Part shown: positions 1 through 6,931 of the stretch, in pieces
How the letters are laid out: each line of letters opens with the position of its first letter
Numbering within the stretch: position 1 is the stretch's first letter
Assembly: GCA_027485075.1 (NCBI GenBank)
Contig: JAIXRT010000051.1
Location: 1 to 18,499 of the forward strand
DNA: 18,499 bases
Origin: Cytophagaceae bacterium
Lineage (GTDB): Bacteria; Bacteroidota; Bacteroidia; Cytophagales; Spirosomataceae
Reading direction: 5' to 3'
Position numbers and translations under genes: made by a program
Notes under the pieces: generated by a model
Databases searched by the model: none
Seen by the model: the letters and a program-made list of their open reading frames with translations, nothing else
Told to the model about the DNA's origin: nothing

Positions 1-118
1 CGATTTGGAATCCGGCTAAAAAGGCAGATGCAAAAAACAAACCATACCAGCGTACTGGGAAACCAAATAAATCGATTATGGTCGGATCAGGACTCCAAGA
101 AATAGATGCAAACAACAT
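1..118 (-). CDS. lgt: Prolipoprotein diacylglyceryl transferase, N-terminal fragment
   Basis: Partial gene running off the left edge; only about 39 N-terminal residues are present. Lgt is the inner-membrane enzyme that moves a diacylglyceryl group from phosphatidylglycerol onto the lipobox cysteine of prolipoproteins. The visible protein begins MLFASISWSPDP, then TIIDLFGFPVRWYGL and the start of a hydrophobic segment (FFASAFLAGF). The W-x-P-x-P stretch followed by 'G-x-x-x-RWYGL' and a first transmembrane helix is the usual start of Bacteroidota Lgt. The ATG at 116-118 is the only ATG in this frame before the upstream peptide gene. It lies 44 nt downstream of that gene's stop, so the two are probably cotranscribed. 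The identification rests on a short N-terminus but the motif is distinctive. Confidence 0.82.
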   Translation of the reverse strand, partial: MLFASISWSPDPTIIDLFGFPVRWYGLFFASAFLAGFQI

Positions 119-162
119 GAACGTTTGGTTTAGACGCTCAAAATTAACGGAAAATTTAGGAT

Positions 163-306
163 TTAGCGCCCTACTTTCTTAACGATTACCTGAATTGTCT
201 TTTTGATGACTTTGGCAGGATATAAGCGAGTGGGTAATCCTAAGGCTAAGACAGATTGACTGAGTAGAAAAAAAGAAGCGACAAGAAGTAATGCTTTGAC
301 TTTCAT
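163..306 (-). CDS. Small predicted secreted peptide (47 aa), unknown function
   Basis: A 47-residue reading frame upstream of lgt. Residues 1-22 (MKVKALLLVASFFLLSQSVL) look like a Sec signal peptide: two lysines, a hydrophobic core, then 'LALG'. The rest is a short basic tail (PAKVIKKTIQVIVKKVGR) with no cysteine and no domain I recognise. Support for a real gene comes from a good Bacteroidota promoter ending 22 nt upstream (TAGTTTTG at 329-336 with TTG 20 nt before it) and from the absence of any other gene for that promoter to serve except lgt. After processing only about 25 basic, amphipathic-looking residues would remain. It could also be a leader or remnant upstream of lgt rather than a functional protein. 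Confidence 0.5.
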   Translation of the reverse strand: MKVKALLLVASFFLLSQSVLALGLPTRLYPAKVIKKTIQVIVKKVGR

Positions 307-328
307 AGCGGTTGATTTGTTCGATTGG

Positions 329-359
329 CAAAACTATAAAAAATTATAGTACTTTGCAA
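329..359 (-). promoter_or_regulatory. Promoter of the small peptide-lgt unit
   Basis: On the minus strand, TAGTTTTG (336 to 329) fits the Bacteroidota -7 consensus TAnnTTTG. TTG (359 to 357) lies 20 nt upstream, where the -33 TTG/TTTG element is expected. The start would fall near 322, giving a leader of about 16 nt to the ATG at 306. The -33 part sits at the centre of the inverted repeat at 348-370. Confidence 0.5.
333..350. repeat. Perfect 7-bp inverted repeat in the divergent region
   Basis: ACTATAA (333-339) and TTATAGT (344-350) are perfect reverse complements around a 4-nt A spacer. The repeat covers the space between the -7 and -33 elements of the minus promoter, so it could be a regulator site, but A/T-rich repeats like this also occur by chance. 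Confidence 0.4.
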
Positions 360-370
360 TGCAAGGTACT
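348..370. repeat. 11-bp inverted repeat (one mismatch), operator candidate
   Basis: AGTACTTTGCA (348-358) and TGCAAGGTACT (360-370) are reverse complements except for one T/C position, centred on base 359. The dyad overlaps the -33 element of the minus-strand promoter and lies between divergent genes, the usual place for a repressor or activator site. No cognate regulator is visible next to it. Confidence 0.45.
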
Positions 371-493
371 GTGTATGCTGAAATATATTTTTTGAATCGG
401 CAAGCTAGATGCATGAATCAATCAATTGGTTGCATGCTGGTTCCTTGCGAAATATGTTGTGGATGTGGACCTTTTACGCTTATTTTGAGGCTT

Positions 494-1063
494 ATGCAAG
501 AGATCGAGCCTTCCTTTCAATGGGAATCCCTGTACAATGCGTCGCATGATAAGAAATCGCCATTTTATGGTCGCTCCTATTCACAAACGGAATATGAGCA
601 CGACATCTATGGGTACTACATTCATCCCTTGTGGGATGAAATTGATTCGGAGACTTTGTATTGCAAGATTCTATATAGCGATTACCATATGCAATTCAGC
701 ATCATTGAGTTGTTTGGTGAATGGAATGACACCTTGCACAATGACATTATGTTATTCAAGCGCCAAGTTGTTGATCATTTACTCGCTGCCGGCATCAAGC
801 ATTTCATCCTTTTGGGAGAAAATGTATTCAACTTTCATGGCAGTTTTGAGGATGATTATTATGCTGAGTGGTTTGAGGAAGTTGAAGATGGCTGGATTGC
901 AGCCTTACAATTTGCCCCCTTTGTAGAGGAGGAATGGAAAAAATACCACGTAGATTATTACATCAATTTTGGAGGAAATTTAAATGTACTTCAGTGGCGC
1001 ACATTGAAACCGGAGGTGCTTTTTGCGGGTGTCCAACATATTTTAGCGCGTCGATTAAACTAA
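494..1063 (+). CDS. Conserved Bacteroidota protein of unknown function (189 aa)
   Basis: A soluble protein, rich in aromatic and acidic residues, with no signal peptide or membrane segment. Notable stretches are SPFYGRSYS near residue 22, YYIHPLWDEIDSETLYCKIL, IIELFGEWNDTLHNDIM, HFILLGENVFNFH and VDYYINFGGNLN. I recall uncharacterised Cytophagales proteins of about 190 aa with the same plan, beginning M-x-EIEP and containing a WIxALxF segment, but no function is known to me. The frame extends upstream to an ATG at 359. I prefer 494 because the extra 45 residues (cysteine-rich, MNQSIGCML...CEICCGCG) look unlike the rest and because 359 is the centre of an inverted repeat. The gene is divergent from the peptide-lgt unit and has no obvious partner. 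Confidence 0.7.
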   Translation: MQEIEPSFQWESLYNASHDKKSPFYGRSYSQTEYEHDIYGYYIHPLWDEIDSETLYCKILYSDYHMQFSIIELFGEWNDTLHNDIMLFKRQVVDHLLAAGIKHFILLGENVFNFHGSFEDDYYAEWFEEVEDGWIAALQFAPFVEEEWKKYHVDYYINFGGNLNVLQWRTLKPEVLFAGVQHILARRLN

Positions 1064-1132
1064 AATTGTGACCTTCAGGACAATAATTTACCAATCAAAT
1101 CCTAACTTGGGAATTCAAGCTTTTAACAACCT

Positions 1133-1876
1133 ATGAAAAAACTAACTTTATTACTGATGCTCGCTGTTTCCTTTGGCACATTAGCTAAAAAACCAGATTC
1201 TCGTTACTATGAAATGCGTATTTATTATTGCCATCCTGGGCGTTTAGACGCGTTGATTAGTCGGTTTACCAACCATACTACCAAGATTTTCGAAAAACAC
1301 GGAATGACGAATGTGGGCTATTGGATCCCAAATAACAACACCGAAAATGCTTTATACTACATCCTTTCCTACCCAAGTCAGGTAGAACGCGATTCTTCGT
1401 GGAAGCGTTTTGGCCGGGATCCAGAATGGAAAGAAGTCGCTAAAAAATCGGAAGAATCCGGAAAGATTGTTGCCAAGGTGACGAGCATTTTCATGCAAGC
1501 AACTGATTTTAGTCCACAAATAAAGCCTTCAAAAGCTGCAGAAGATCGGACGTTTGAAATGCGCACCTACACTGCCATGCCAGATAAATTACCTAATGTG
1601 TTAGCTCGCTTCAGAAATCACACAACCAAATTATTCAAGAAACACGGCATGGATAACATTGCTTACTTTACGACCATTCCGAAAGATGGATCACCAAGCA
1701 AACTGTTGTATTTCCTTGCGCACAAAAGTGAAGCAGCTGGAAAAGCGAGTTTTGATGCATTCCGTTTAGACCCCAAATGGCTGGCTGTCAAAGAAGCTTC
1801 AGAGAAGGACGGTAAAATTGTGGACAAGGTAGAAACTATGTACATGAGCCCGACGAATTTCTCAACTATACGATAA
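1133..1876 (+). CDS. Secreted protein with two NIPSNAP domains
   Basis: A 247-aa protein with a signal peptide (MKKLTLLLMLAVSFGTLA, residues 1-18) and two copies of the NIPSNAP ferredoxin-like alpha/beta fold. Repeat 1 begins at RYYEMRIYYCHPGRL (about residue 24) and repeat 2 at RTFEMRTYTAMPDKL (about residue 139). Each contains the family's 'RFxNHTTKxFxKHGM' helix followed by a 'YxxxIP' strand, so the protein is an internal duplication. NIPSNAP proteins are small dimeric alpha/beta-barrel-like proteins of unclear chemistry. In Bacteroidota, secreted forms often sit near sugar-oxidation and PVC-type dehydrogenase genes, as here (3937-7834). The 69-nt upstream gap shows only a poor promoter (TAACTTGG at 1103-1110). 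Family is clear; function is not. Confidence 0.88.
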   Translation: MKKLTLLLMLAVSFGTLAKKPDSRYYEMRIYYCHPGRLDALISRFTNHTTKIFEKHGMTNVGYWIPNNNTENALYYILSYPSQVERDSSWKRFGRDPEWKEVAKKSEESGKIVAKVTSIFMQATDFSPQIKPSKAAEDRTFEMRTYTAMPDKLPNVLARFRNHTTKLFKKHGMDNIAYFTTIPKDGSPSKLLYFLAHKSEAAGKASFDAFRLDPKWLAVKEASEKDGKIVDKVETMYMSPTNFSTIR

Positions 1877-1889
1877 TATTCTATCTTTG
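1858..1889 (+). promoter_or_regulatory. Promoter of the glycan two-gene unit
   Basis: TATCTTTG (1882-1889) matches the Bacteroidota -7 element TAnnTTTG. A partial -33 element, TTTC (1858-1861), lies 20 nt upstream, inside the 3' end of the NIPSNAP gene. Transcription would begin near 1896, about 23 nt before the ATG at 1919, within the inverted repeat at 1889-1912. Confidence 0.55.
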
Positions 1890-1912
1890 CGCGTGGATAA
1901 ACGTCCACGCGC
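1889..1912. promoter_or_regulatory. Perfect 9-bp GC-rich inverted repeat over the start site
   Basis: GCGCGTGGA (1889-1897) and TCCACGCGC (1904-1912) are perfect reverse complements with a 6-nt spacer (TAAACG). As RNA this is a strong stem-loop ending 6 nt before the ATG at 1919 and 13 nt after the NIPSNAP stop. No U-tract follows, so it is not a classical intrinsic terminator. It touches the -7 box and covers the predicted start, so an operator is possible; a stem-loop in read-through RNA is the alternative. Confidence 0.6.
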
Positions 1913-1918
1913 AGATTT

Positions 1919-2824
1919 ATGGAATGGATTAAACAAGGTAACATTTTCAACGCTTGCCATGCTCAAGTACCCATTGTAGACACACATCACGATGGTTTTT
2001 GGCGTATCTATTATTCCAAAAGAGAAAATCGCGGCCCCAGCAAACCCTACTATTTCGATGTGGAAGAGGGTAATCCTGCTCACATCCTACGCCATGGCGA
2101 AGGTCCTATTTTAGAACCAGGTGCACGCGGAAGTTTTGATTGGGCAGGTGTTATGCCCACCGAAATTTGGCAAGTAGGCAACTTAAAATACCTTTATTAC
2201 ATCGGTTGGGCCAATCGAATCGACGTACCATACCATAACAATCTAGGTCTCGCCATCAGCAAAGACCAAGGGCAGACCTGGGAAAAATTTTCTACCGGAC
2301 CTGTGTTTGCTACCTCCCACCGGGAGCCTGGCTATGTAGGCACCATCTCCATTATCGAAAAAGACAATCTCTTTTACGGTTATTATTTATCATGCCGCCA
2401 ATGGGAAGAATTGAATGGGCGCATCGAACCTATTTACGATATTAAAATTGCCACATCCGAAAATTTGATCGATTGGACTCCGCTCAACAGCACGGCTATC
2501 GGTTTAGAAGCAGGCGAAGGAGGAATCTCAAAAGCATCTGTTTTGGCCCTGAATGGCACATATTACCTTTGGTATGCCATTCGCAAGTCGACGAATTACC
2601 GGGAAGATCCAGCCAATTCTTATCGCATCAAATGCGCGGTCAGCACCGATTTACTTACATGGACTAAAATCGAAACAGCAGGTTTAGATATATCACCCGA
2701 AAGTAGCTGGGAAAATATTATGGTTGAATATCCACATGTCTTTACTAGTAACCAACGTACCTATATGTTTTATAATGGGAATGGTTTTGGTGAAACGGGA
2801 ATTGGCTTCGCAACCTTATCCTAA
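1919..2824 (+). CDS. Glycosidase-like beta-propeller protein of a glycan locus
   Basis: A 301-aa protein with no signal peptide. It has repeated blades of the five-bladed propeller shared by GH32/43/68-like families: FWRIYYSKREN (about residue 27), KYLYYIGWANR (about 95), FYGYYLSCRQW, TYYLWYAIRKS and TYMFYNGNGFG near the C-terminus. Between them are SKDQGQTW/TSENLIDW/STDLLTW turns. Sequences with 'NIFxxxHAQVP' and 'GISKASV' motifs are known to me mainly from polysaccharide biosynthesis clusters rather than degradation loci. Lack of a secretion signal and the glycosyltransferase 4 nt downstream fit a role in making or editing a cell-surface glycan. Substrate and even hydrolase activity are unproven. 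The start is the ATG just after the promoter/inverted repeat. Confidence 0.75.
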   Translation: MEWIKQGNIFNACHAQVPIVDTHHDGFWRIYYSKRENRGPSKPYYFDVEEGNPAHILRHGEGPILEPGARGSFDWAGVMPTEIWQVGNLKYLYYIGWANRIDVPYHNNLGLAISKDQGQTWEKFSTGPVFATSHREPGYVGTISIIEKDNLFYGYYLSCRQWEELNGRIEPIYDIKIATSENLIDWTPLNSTAIGLEAGEGGISKASVLALNGTYYLWYAIRKSTNYREDPANSYRIKCAVSTDLLTWTKIETAGLDISPESSWENIMVEYPHVFTSNQRTYMFYNGNGFGETGIGFATLS

Positions 2825-2828
2825 TCCA

Positions 2829-3857
2829 ATGAACTATAGCTATTTAGATAAAGACGTCTTTGGAAACCCAAACCTACCGGAAAATCCTAAATTAAGTATT
2901 TGCCTAATTACCTATAAACATGCATCCTACATTCGGACATGTTTGGACAATATCTTAAGCCAAGAAGTCAATTTTAGCTATGAAATCTTACTAGGTGAAG
3001 ATCATTCACCCGATGAAACAGCATCCATTGTTGCTGAATACGCTAACCAACATCCGACTCAAATCAAAGCATTTATTCGTTCAGAAAATGTAGGTGGAAA
3101 GGCCAATTTCCTACATTGCTTTTTACAGTGCCGTGGCGAATATGTCATCTTTATTGAAGGAGATGATTATTGGACAGATAATACCAAATTGCAACAACAA
3201 GTTGATTTTCTGGATACCCACCCACATGCATCTGCATGTTTTCACAATGCTGAAATTGTTTATGAAGACGAAAGTGGGAGGCTAAATGAAAACATTAACA
3301 GCACCGACCAAGCCGCTTGGACAAATACGGCAGATTTAGTTACAGAAAAAGAAGCTTGGTTTATGGCCACCGCAAGTGTCATGATGCGGCGCCAATATGT
3401 ATCTACCCTACCCGATTGGTTTGTGGATTGTAAAAGCGGCGATATTCCCATGTATGTAATTTTAGCTGAAAAAGGACCCATTGGCTACATCAACAAATGC
3501 ATGTCGGTGTATCGCAAAAACCTAGGTGGACAAAGTTTCACCGATAATACCAAATCAAAAGAATTTATTCAAAATCGCATGTTCATGTATTCAAAAATAA
3601 ATGAATACACCGCTTTCAAATACAATCAGGCGATACGAAATATCTTAGGCGAGTATCATCTTTTATTAATCAATTGCCTAGAACATAAATCTGCGCCACT
3701 CAAAAAGATATATCACCTTTTTGTCGCCTATTTTATGTTCAATGAGTTAAGTTTCAGAAAATTCAAATGGCTCGTACGTGACAACCTGATTAGCACTGAA
3801 AGTACGTTGGCCTACCTCAAGTTCCGAAGCAAAATAAACCGCTTCATCGGTAGATAA
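2829..3857 (+). CDS. Family 2 glycosyltransferase
   Basis: A 342-aa GT-A fold glycosyltransferase. The N-terminal strand and nucleotide site are in KLSICLITYKHASYIRTCLDNIL (from about residue 21), followed by YEILLGEDHSPDETASIV. The metal-binding DxD-type motif is in EGDDYW (D112/D113). NHEx-like acceptor elements are less clear. The C-terminal part is basic and aromatic without convincing transmembrane helices. The frame is open further upstream to an ATG inside the previous gene at 2724. I chose the ATG at 2829, 4 nt after that gene's stop, because conserved sequence begins just after it. Tight spacing implies cotranscription and a joint role in a surface glycan. The sugar donor cannot be told from sequence. 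Confidence 0.85.
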   Translation: MNYSYLDKDVFGNPNLPENPKLSICLITYKHASYIRTCLDNILSQEVNFSYEILLGEDHSPDETASIVAEYANQHPTQIKAFIRSENVGGKANFLHCFLQCRGEYVIFIEGDDYWTDNTKLQQQVDFLDTHPHASACFHNAEIVYEDESGRLNENINSTDQAAWTNTADLVTEKEAWFMATASVMMRRQYVSTLPDWFVDCKSGDIPMYVILAEKGPIGYINKCMSVYRKNLGGQSFTDNTKSKEFIQNRMFMYSKINEYTAFKYNQAIRNILGEYHLLLINCLEHKSAPLKKIYHLFVAYFMFNELSFRKFKWLVRDNLISTESTLAYLKFRSKINRFIGR

Positions 3858-3936
3858 ACAGCTTTTTTAGAGATTTGGAATTTTGAGCAAAAAAAGGCAA
3901 TTTTATGCCAAAGCACCTTGCTTAAACCTATTCCCT

Positions 3937-6930
3937 ATGAAACTAAATTACGCGCCGCTATTGATCGCGGTTTCCTGCATAAGCATGCTGGGAATCAGTG
4001 CCTTTCAAGTAAAATCAGTACCTAGTTTAGCGATCAGCCCAGATTCATTGAATCAATTTCACGCCAATTTAGTCGTACATCCCGAAGTTCAAATCACCAC
4101 ATTCGCCACCGAGCCGATGTTGAAAAATCCCACCAATATGGACATCGACTCCAAGGGTAGGATTTGGATAACAGAAGCGTATAATTACCGACCTGCCATT
4201 AGCGGCAATCCCACGAACCCAAAAGGTGATCGTATCTTAATTTTAGAAGACACGAATGGCGATGGTGTAGCAGATGCTCAGAAAATATTTTATCAATCAC
4301 CCGAACTAAATGCTCCACTAGGCATCGCAGTACTTGATTCCATGGTTATTGTATCACAGAGCCCCTACATGTGGAAAATGTTTGACGATAATCGTGATGG
4401 CGTAGCCGACCGAAAAGAGATACTTTTTCAGGGCATTGGTGGCGAACAACATGATCATGGTGCGCATGCCTTTACCTTTGGACCTGATGGTAAATTGTAT
4501 TTCAACTTTGGTAATGAGGGGAAGCAATTACTAGATGCCAAGGGCAAACCTGTCCTTGATCAAGATGGAGATGCCATCGGACCCGCAAAGTATAAGCAAG
4601 GGATGGTATTTCGTTGTAACCTAGACGGATCACAAGTCGAATGCCTGGGACACAATTTCCGAAATAACTTTGAAGTGGCCGTTGACTCATACGGGGCGCT
4701 TTGGCAATCCGATAATGATGATGACGGAAACAAAGGTGTACGTATTAATGCCGTATTCGAGCATGGAAACTATGGCTATACGGATGAAATGACCGGAGCA
4801 GGATGGTCAGCCAATCGCACCAATATCGAATCTGAAATACCCTTGCGCCACTGGCATTTAAATGACCCAGGGTCCATGCCTAATTTATTACAAACTGGAT
4901 CAGGATCGCCCACGGGTATGCTCATTTATGAAGGAAATTTATTGCCTCCTGTATTTCAAGGCCAAATGCTTCATGCAGACGCAGGGCCCAATGTCGTTCG
5001 CGCCTATCCTGTCAAACCGAAAGGAGCTGGATTTGAAGCTAGTATAGTTAATCTGATTGATGGTTCGAAAGATCAATGGTTTCGTCCTGCAGACGTGACT
5101 GTTGCACCTGATGGATCCGTTTTTGTGGCCGACTGGTATGATCCAGGCGTAGGAGGACATCAAGCAGGAGACCAAACGAAAGGACGAATTTACCGCATTG
5201 CACCTAAAGGTCACGCATATCGTGTACCCAAACTAGATTTAACAACTGCATCTGGAGCACTGGCAGCATTGAATAACCCCAATTTAGCTACTCGTTATCT
5301 TGGCTACCAAAAATTAAAGCAATTGGGATTAGCAGGTCTAGAAGAAGCGTATGAAACCGAACAAAACCCTCGCTTAAAAGCGCGTGCACTGTGGATGTTA
5401 ATACAAGGTCCAAAAGGATCGAGTTACCTGGAAAAAGCCATTCAGGATTCAAATCCTGACTTCCGCATGTTGGGCATTCGTGCCATGAAACGACTGCCAT
5501 TCTCAAACTGGTTAGCGCACGCTCAAAAACTACAAAATGATGCCAATCCACAAGTAAGACGCGAATTAGCTATTGCCTTACGTCACATTTCAGCACCAGA
5601 AGCGGATGCTATTTGGACCAAGTTAGCTTTGCAATATGAGGAAGGCGACCGCTGGTATTTAGAGGCTTTAGGTATTGGAGCAGATGGAAATTGGGACCAA
5701 CGGTTCGATGCCTATGCAGCTGCTAACCAATTAAATCGTGATGTGGTTTGGCGTGTACGCACCTCGAAATCCGTACCACAGTTGATCGCGTATGTACGTG
5801 AGGCGAAACCATTAACAGAAAAATTACGCTATTTCAGAGCTTTTGATTTTGTGCCGGGAAATGAAAAATCGGTCCAATTAATGCAGCTTATTAATGAGTC
5901 CATGCAAAAGGAACCTGCGCTGTCGATGGTTGCTTTACGTCATATTTCGACTGAATACATCCAGCAAAATCCCGCTGCACGTAAGACCGTAATTAGCATG
6001 TTGGCAAATGTTGAAGGAAATGAATATTTGGAATTGATCGAGAAATATAATTTGACTGAGATGGCCCCTAGCCTACTTAAAGATCTTTTGGCAGGGAAAA
6101 ATAGCCGGTCTACCGCTAAAGTCATCTATGCCTTAAACAGAGGCGATTTGATCCAAAAACAATTTACGTCAGGAACCAATACGCAGAAACGAGCGATTAT
6201 TGAGGGAATTAGATGGCAAGGAAACAATGAAAGTCTGAACCTTCTTTTTCGCGTGGTGAAACAACCCACTTACGAGCTTTCCGTCCGTCGGGACGCAGCA
6301 CGTGGATTAGGCAATTCATATCCAAATGGAGAAGACTTAGTTTTAAAATCGCTAAAAAATAAAGAAATCCCAACGGATTTAATTCCATCGGTTGTTGAGT
6401 CCGTGAGCAAGGCGTGGCGAAAAGGTGTACGCTTAGAAGCAAACGGGTATCTAACCGGAGCGCTAGCGCAATCAAAAACCAAACACCCTCCATTAAATGA
6501 TCTATTAACCAAAAGAGGGGTGATTGCTTCCGGGAAAAAGGTATTTGTTGACCAGTGTTCGATGTGTCATCAGGTTGACAATGAAGGAATTGATTTTGGC
6601 CCTAAATTATCTGAGATAGGCTCAAAATTATCACGGGAAGGCATGTATATGTCGGTGCTACACCCAAATGCTGGAATCGGTTTTGGCTACGAAACATTTG
6701 AAATCATCACCAAAAAGGGAGATACCTACCAAGGAATTATCGTTTCCAAAAATGAAACAGATATACTGATGCGCCTACCGGGTGGCGTCACGCAAAACTT
6801 TAAAACATCGGCACTAAAATCAGTTAAGCAATTGCCAAACTCCATGATGCCCGAAGGACTGGCGGATGGTATGTCGACACAAGAATTAGTTGACTTGATG
6901 GAATACTTAAACACACTAAAGAAAAAATAA
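3937..6930 (+). CDS. PVC-type membrane-bound dehydrogenase with HEAT repeats and cytochrome c
   Basis: A 997-aa exported protein with three parts. A signal peptide or anchor (residues 1 to about 23) is followed by a beta-propeller dehydrogenase-like domain to about residue 430, with calcium-loop-like motifs DTNGDGVAD (105-113), DDNRDGVAD and DQDGDAIG. A helical HEAT-like region follows, from about 440 to 850. A C-terminal mono-haem cytochrome c carries C874-S-M-C877-H878 and a probable distal methionine in SMMPEGL (970-971). This is the layout of the PVC-type dehydrogenases first noted in Planctomycetes and also common in Bacteroidota. They probably oxidise a sugar or related substrate in the periplasm and pass electrons to the haem. 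The frame could start at TTG 3883, but the ATG at 3937 begins a proper signal peptide. It is 1 nt from the isomerase gene downstream. Confidence 0.85.
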   Translation: MKLNYAPLLIAVSCISMLGISAFQVKSVPSLAISPDSLNQFHANLVVHPEVQITTFATEPMLKNPTNMDIDSKGRIWITEAYNYRPAISGNPTNPKGDRILILEDTNGDGVADAQKIFYQSPELNAPLGIAVLDSMVIVSQSPYMWKMFDDNRDGVADRKEILFQGIGGEQHDHGAHAFTFGPDGKLYFNFGNEGKQLLDAKGKPVLDQDGDAIGPAKYKQGMVFRCNLDGSQVECLGHNFRNNFEVAVDSYGALWQSDNDDDGNKGVRINAVFEHGNYGYTDEMTGAGWSANRTNIESEIPLRHWHLNDPGSMPNLLQTGSGSPTGMLIYEGNLLPPVFQGQMLHADAGPNVVRAYPVKPKGAGFEASIVNLIDGSKDQWFRPADVTVAPDGSVFVADWYDPGVGGHQAGDQTKGRIYRIAPKGHAYRVPKLDLTTASGALAALNNPNLATRYLGYQKLKQLGLAGLEEAYETEQNPRLKARALWMLIQGPKGSSYLEKAIQDSNPDFRMLGIRAMKRLPFSNWLAHAQKLQNDANPQVRRELAIALRHISAPEADAIWTKLALQYEEGDRWYLEALGIGADGNWDQRFDAYAAANQLNRDVVWRVRTSKSVPQLIAYVREAKPLTEKLRYFRAFDFVPGNEKSVQLMQLINESMQKEPALSMVALRHISTEYIQQNPAARKTVISMLANVEGNEYLELIEKYNLTEMAPSLLKDLLAGKNSRSTAKVIYALNRGDLIQKQFTSGTNTQKRAIIEGIRWQGNNESLNLLFRVVKQPTYELSVRRDAARGLGNSYPNGEDLVLKSLKNKEIPTDLIPSVVESVSKAWRKGVRLEANGYLTGALAQSKTKHPPLNDLLTKRGVIASGKKVFVDQCSMCHQVDNEGIDFGPKLSEIGSKLSREGMYMSVLHPNAGIGFGYETFEIITKKGDTYQGIIVSKNETDILMRLPGGVTQNFKTSALKSVKQLPNSMMPEGLADGMSTQELVDLMEYLNTLKKK

Positions 6931-6931
6931 A

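Noticed and set aside
3..182. Plus-strand open frame at the left edge
   Set aside because: Open only because it is antisense to lgt; the minus strand gives a recognisable Lgt N-terminus.
411..437. GCATG...CATGC imperfect dyad upstream of the 494 gene
   Set aside because: Only the outer five bases pair consistently; the centre does not.
359..493. N-terminal extension of the 494 gene from ATG 359
   Set aside because: The frame is open, but the extra residues are cysteine-rich and unlike the rest. The ATG is the centre of an inverted repeat, and recalled homologues begin near M-x-EIEP.
537..926. 129-aa open frame overlapping the 494-1063 gene
   Set aside because: Shadow in another frame of a better supported gene; no recognisable domain and odd composition.
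3883..3936. TTG start for the PVC-type dehydrogenase
   Set aside because: It would put 18 polar residues before a clear signal peptide that begins at ATG 3937.
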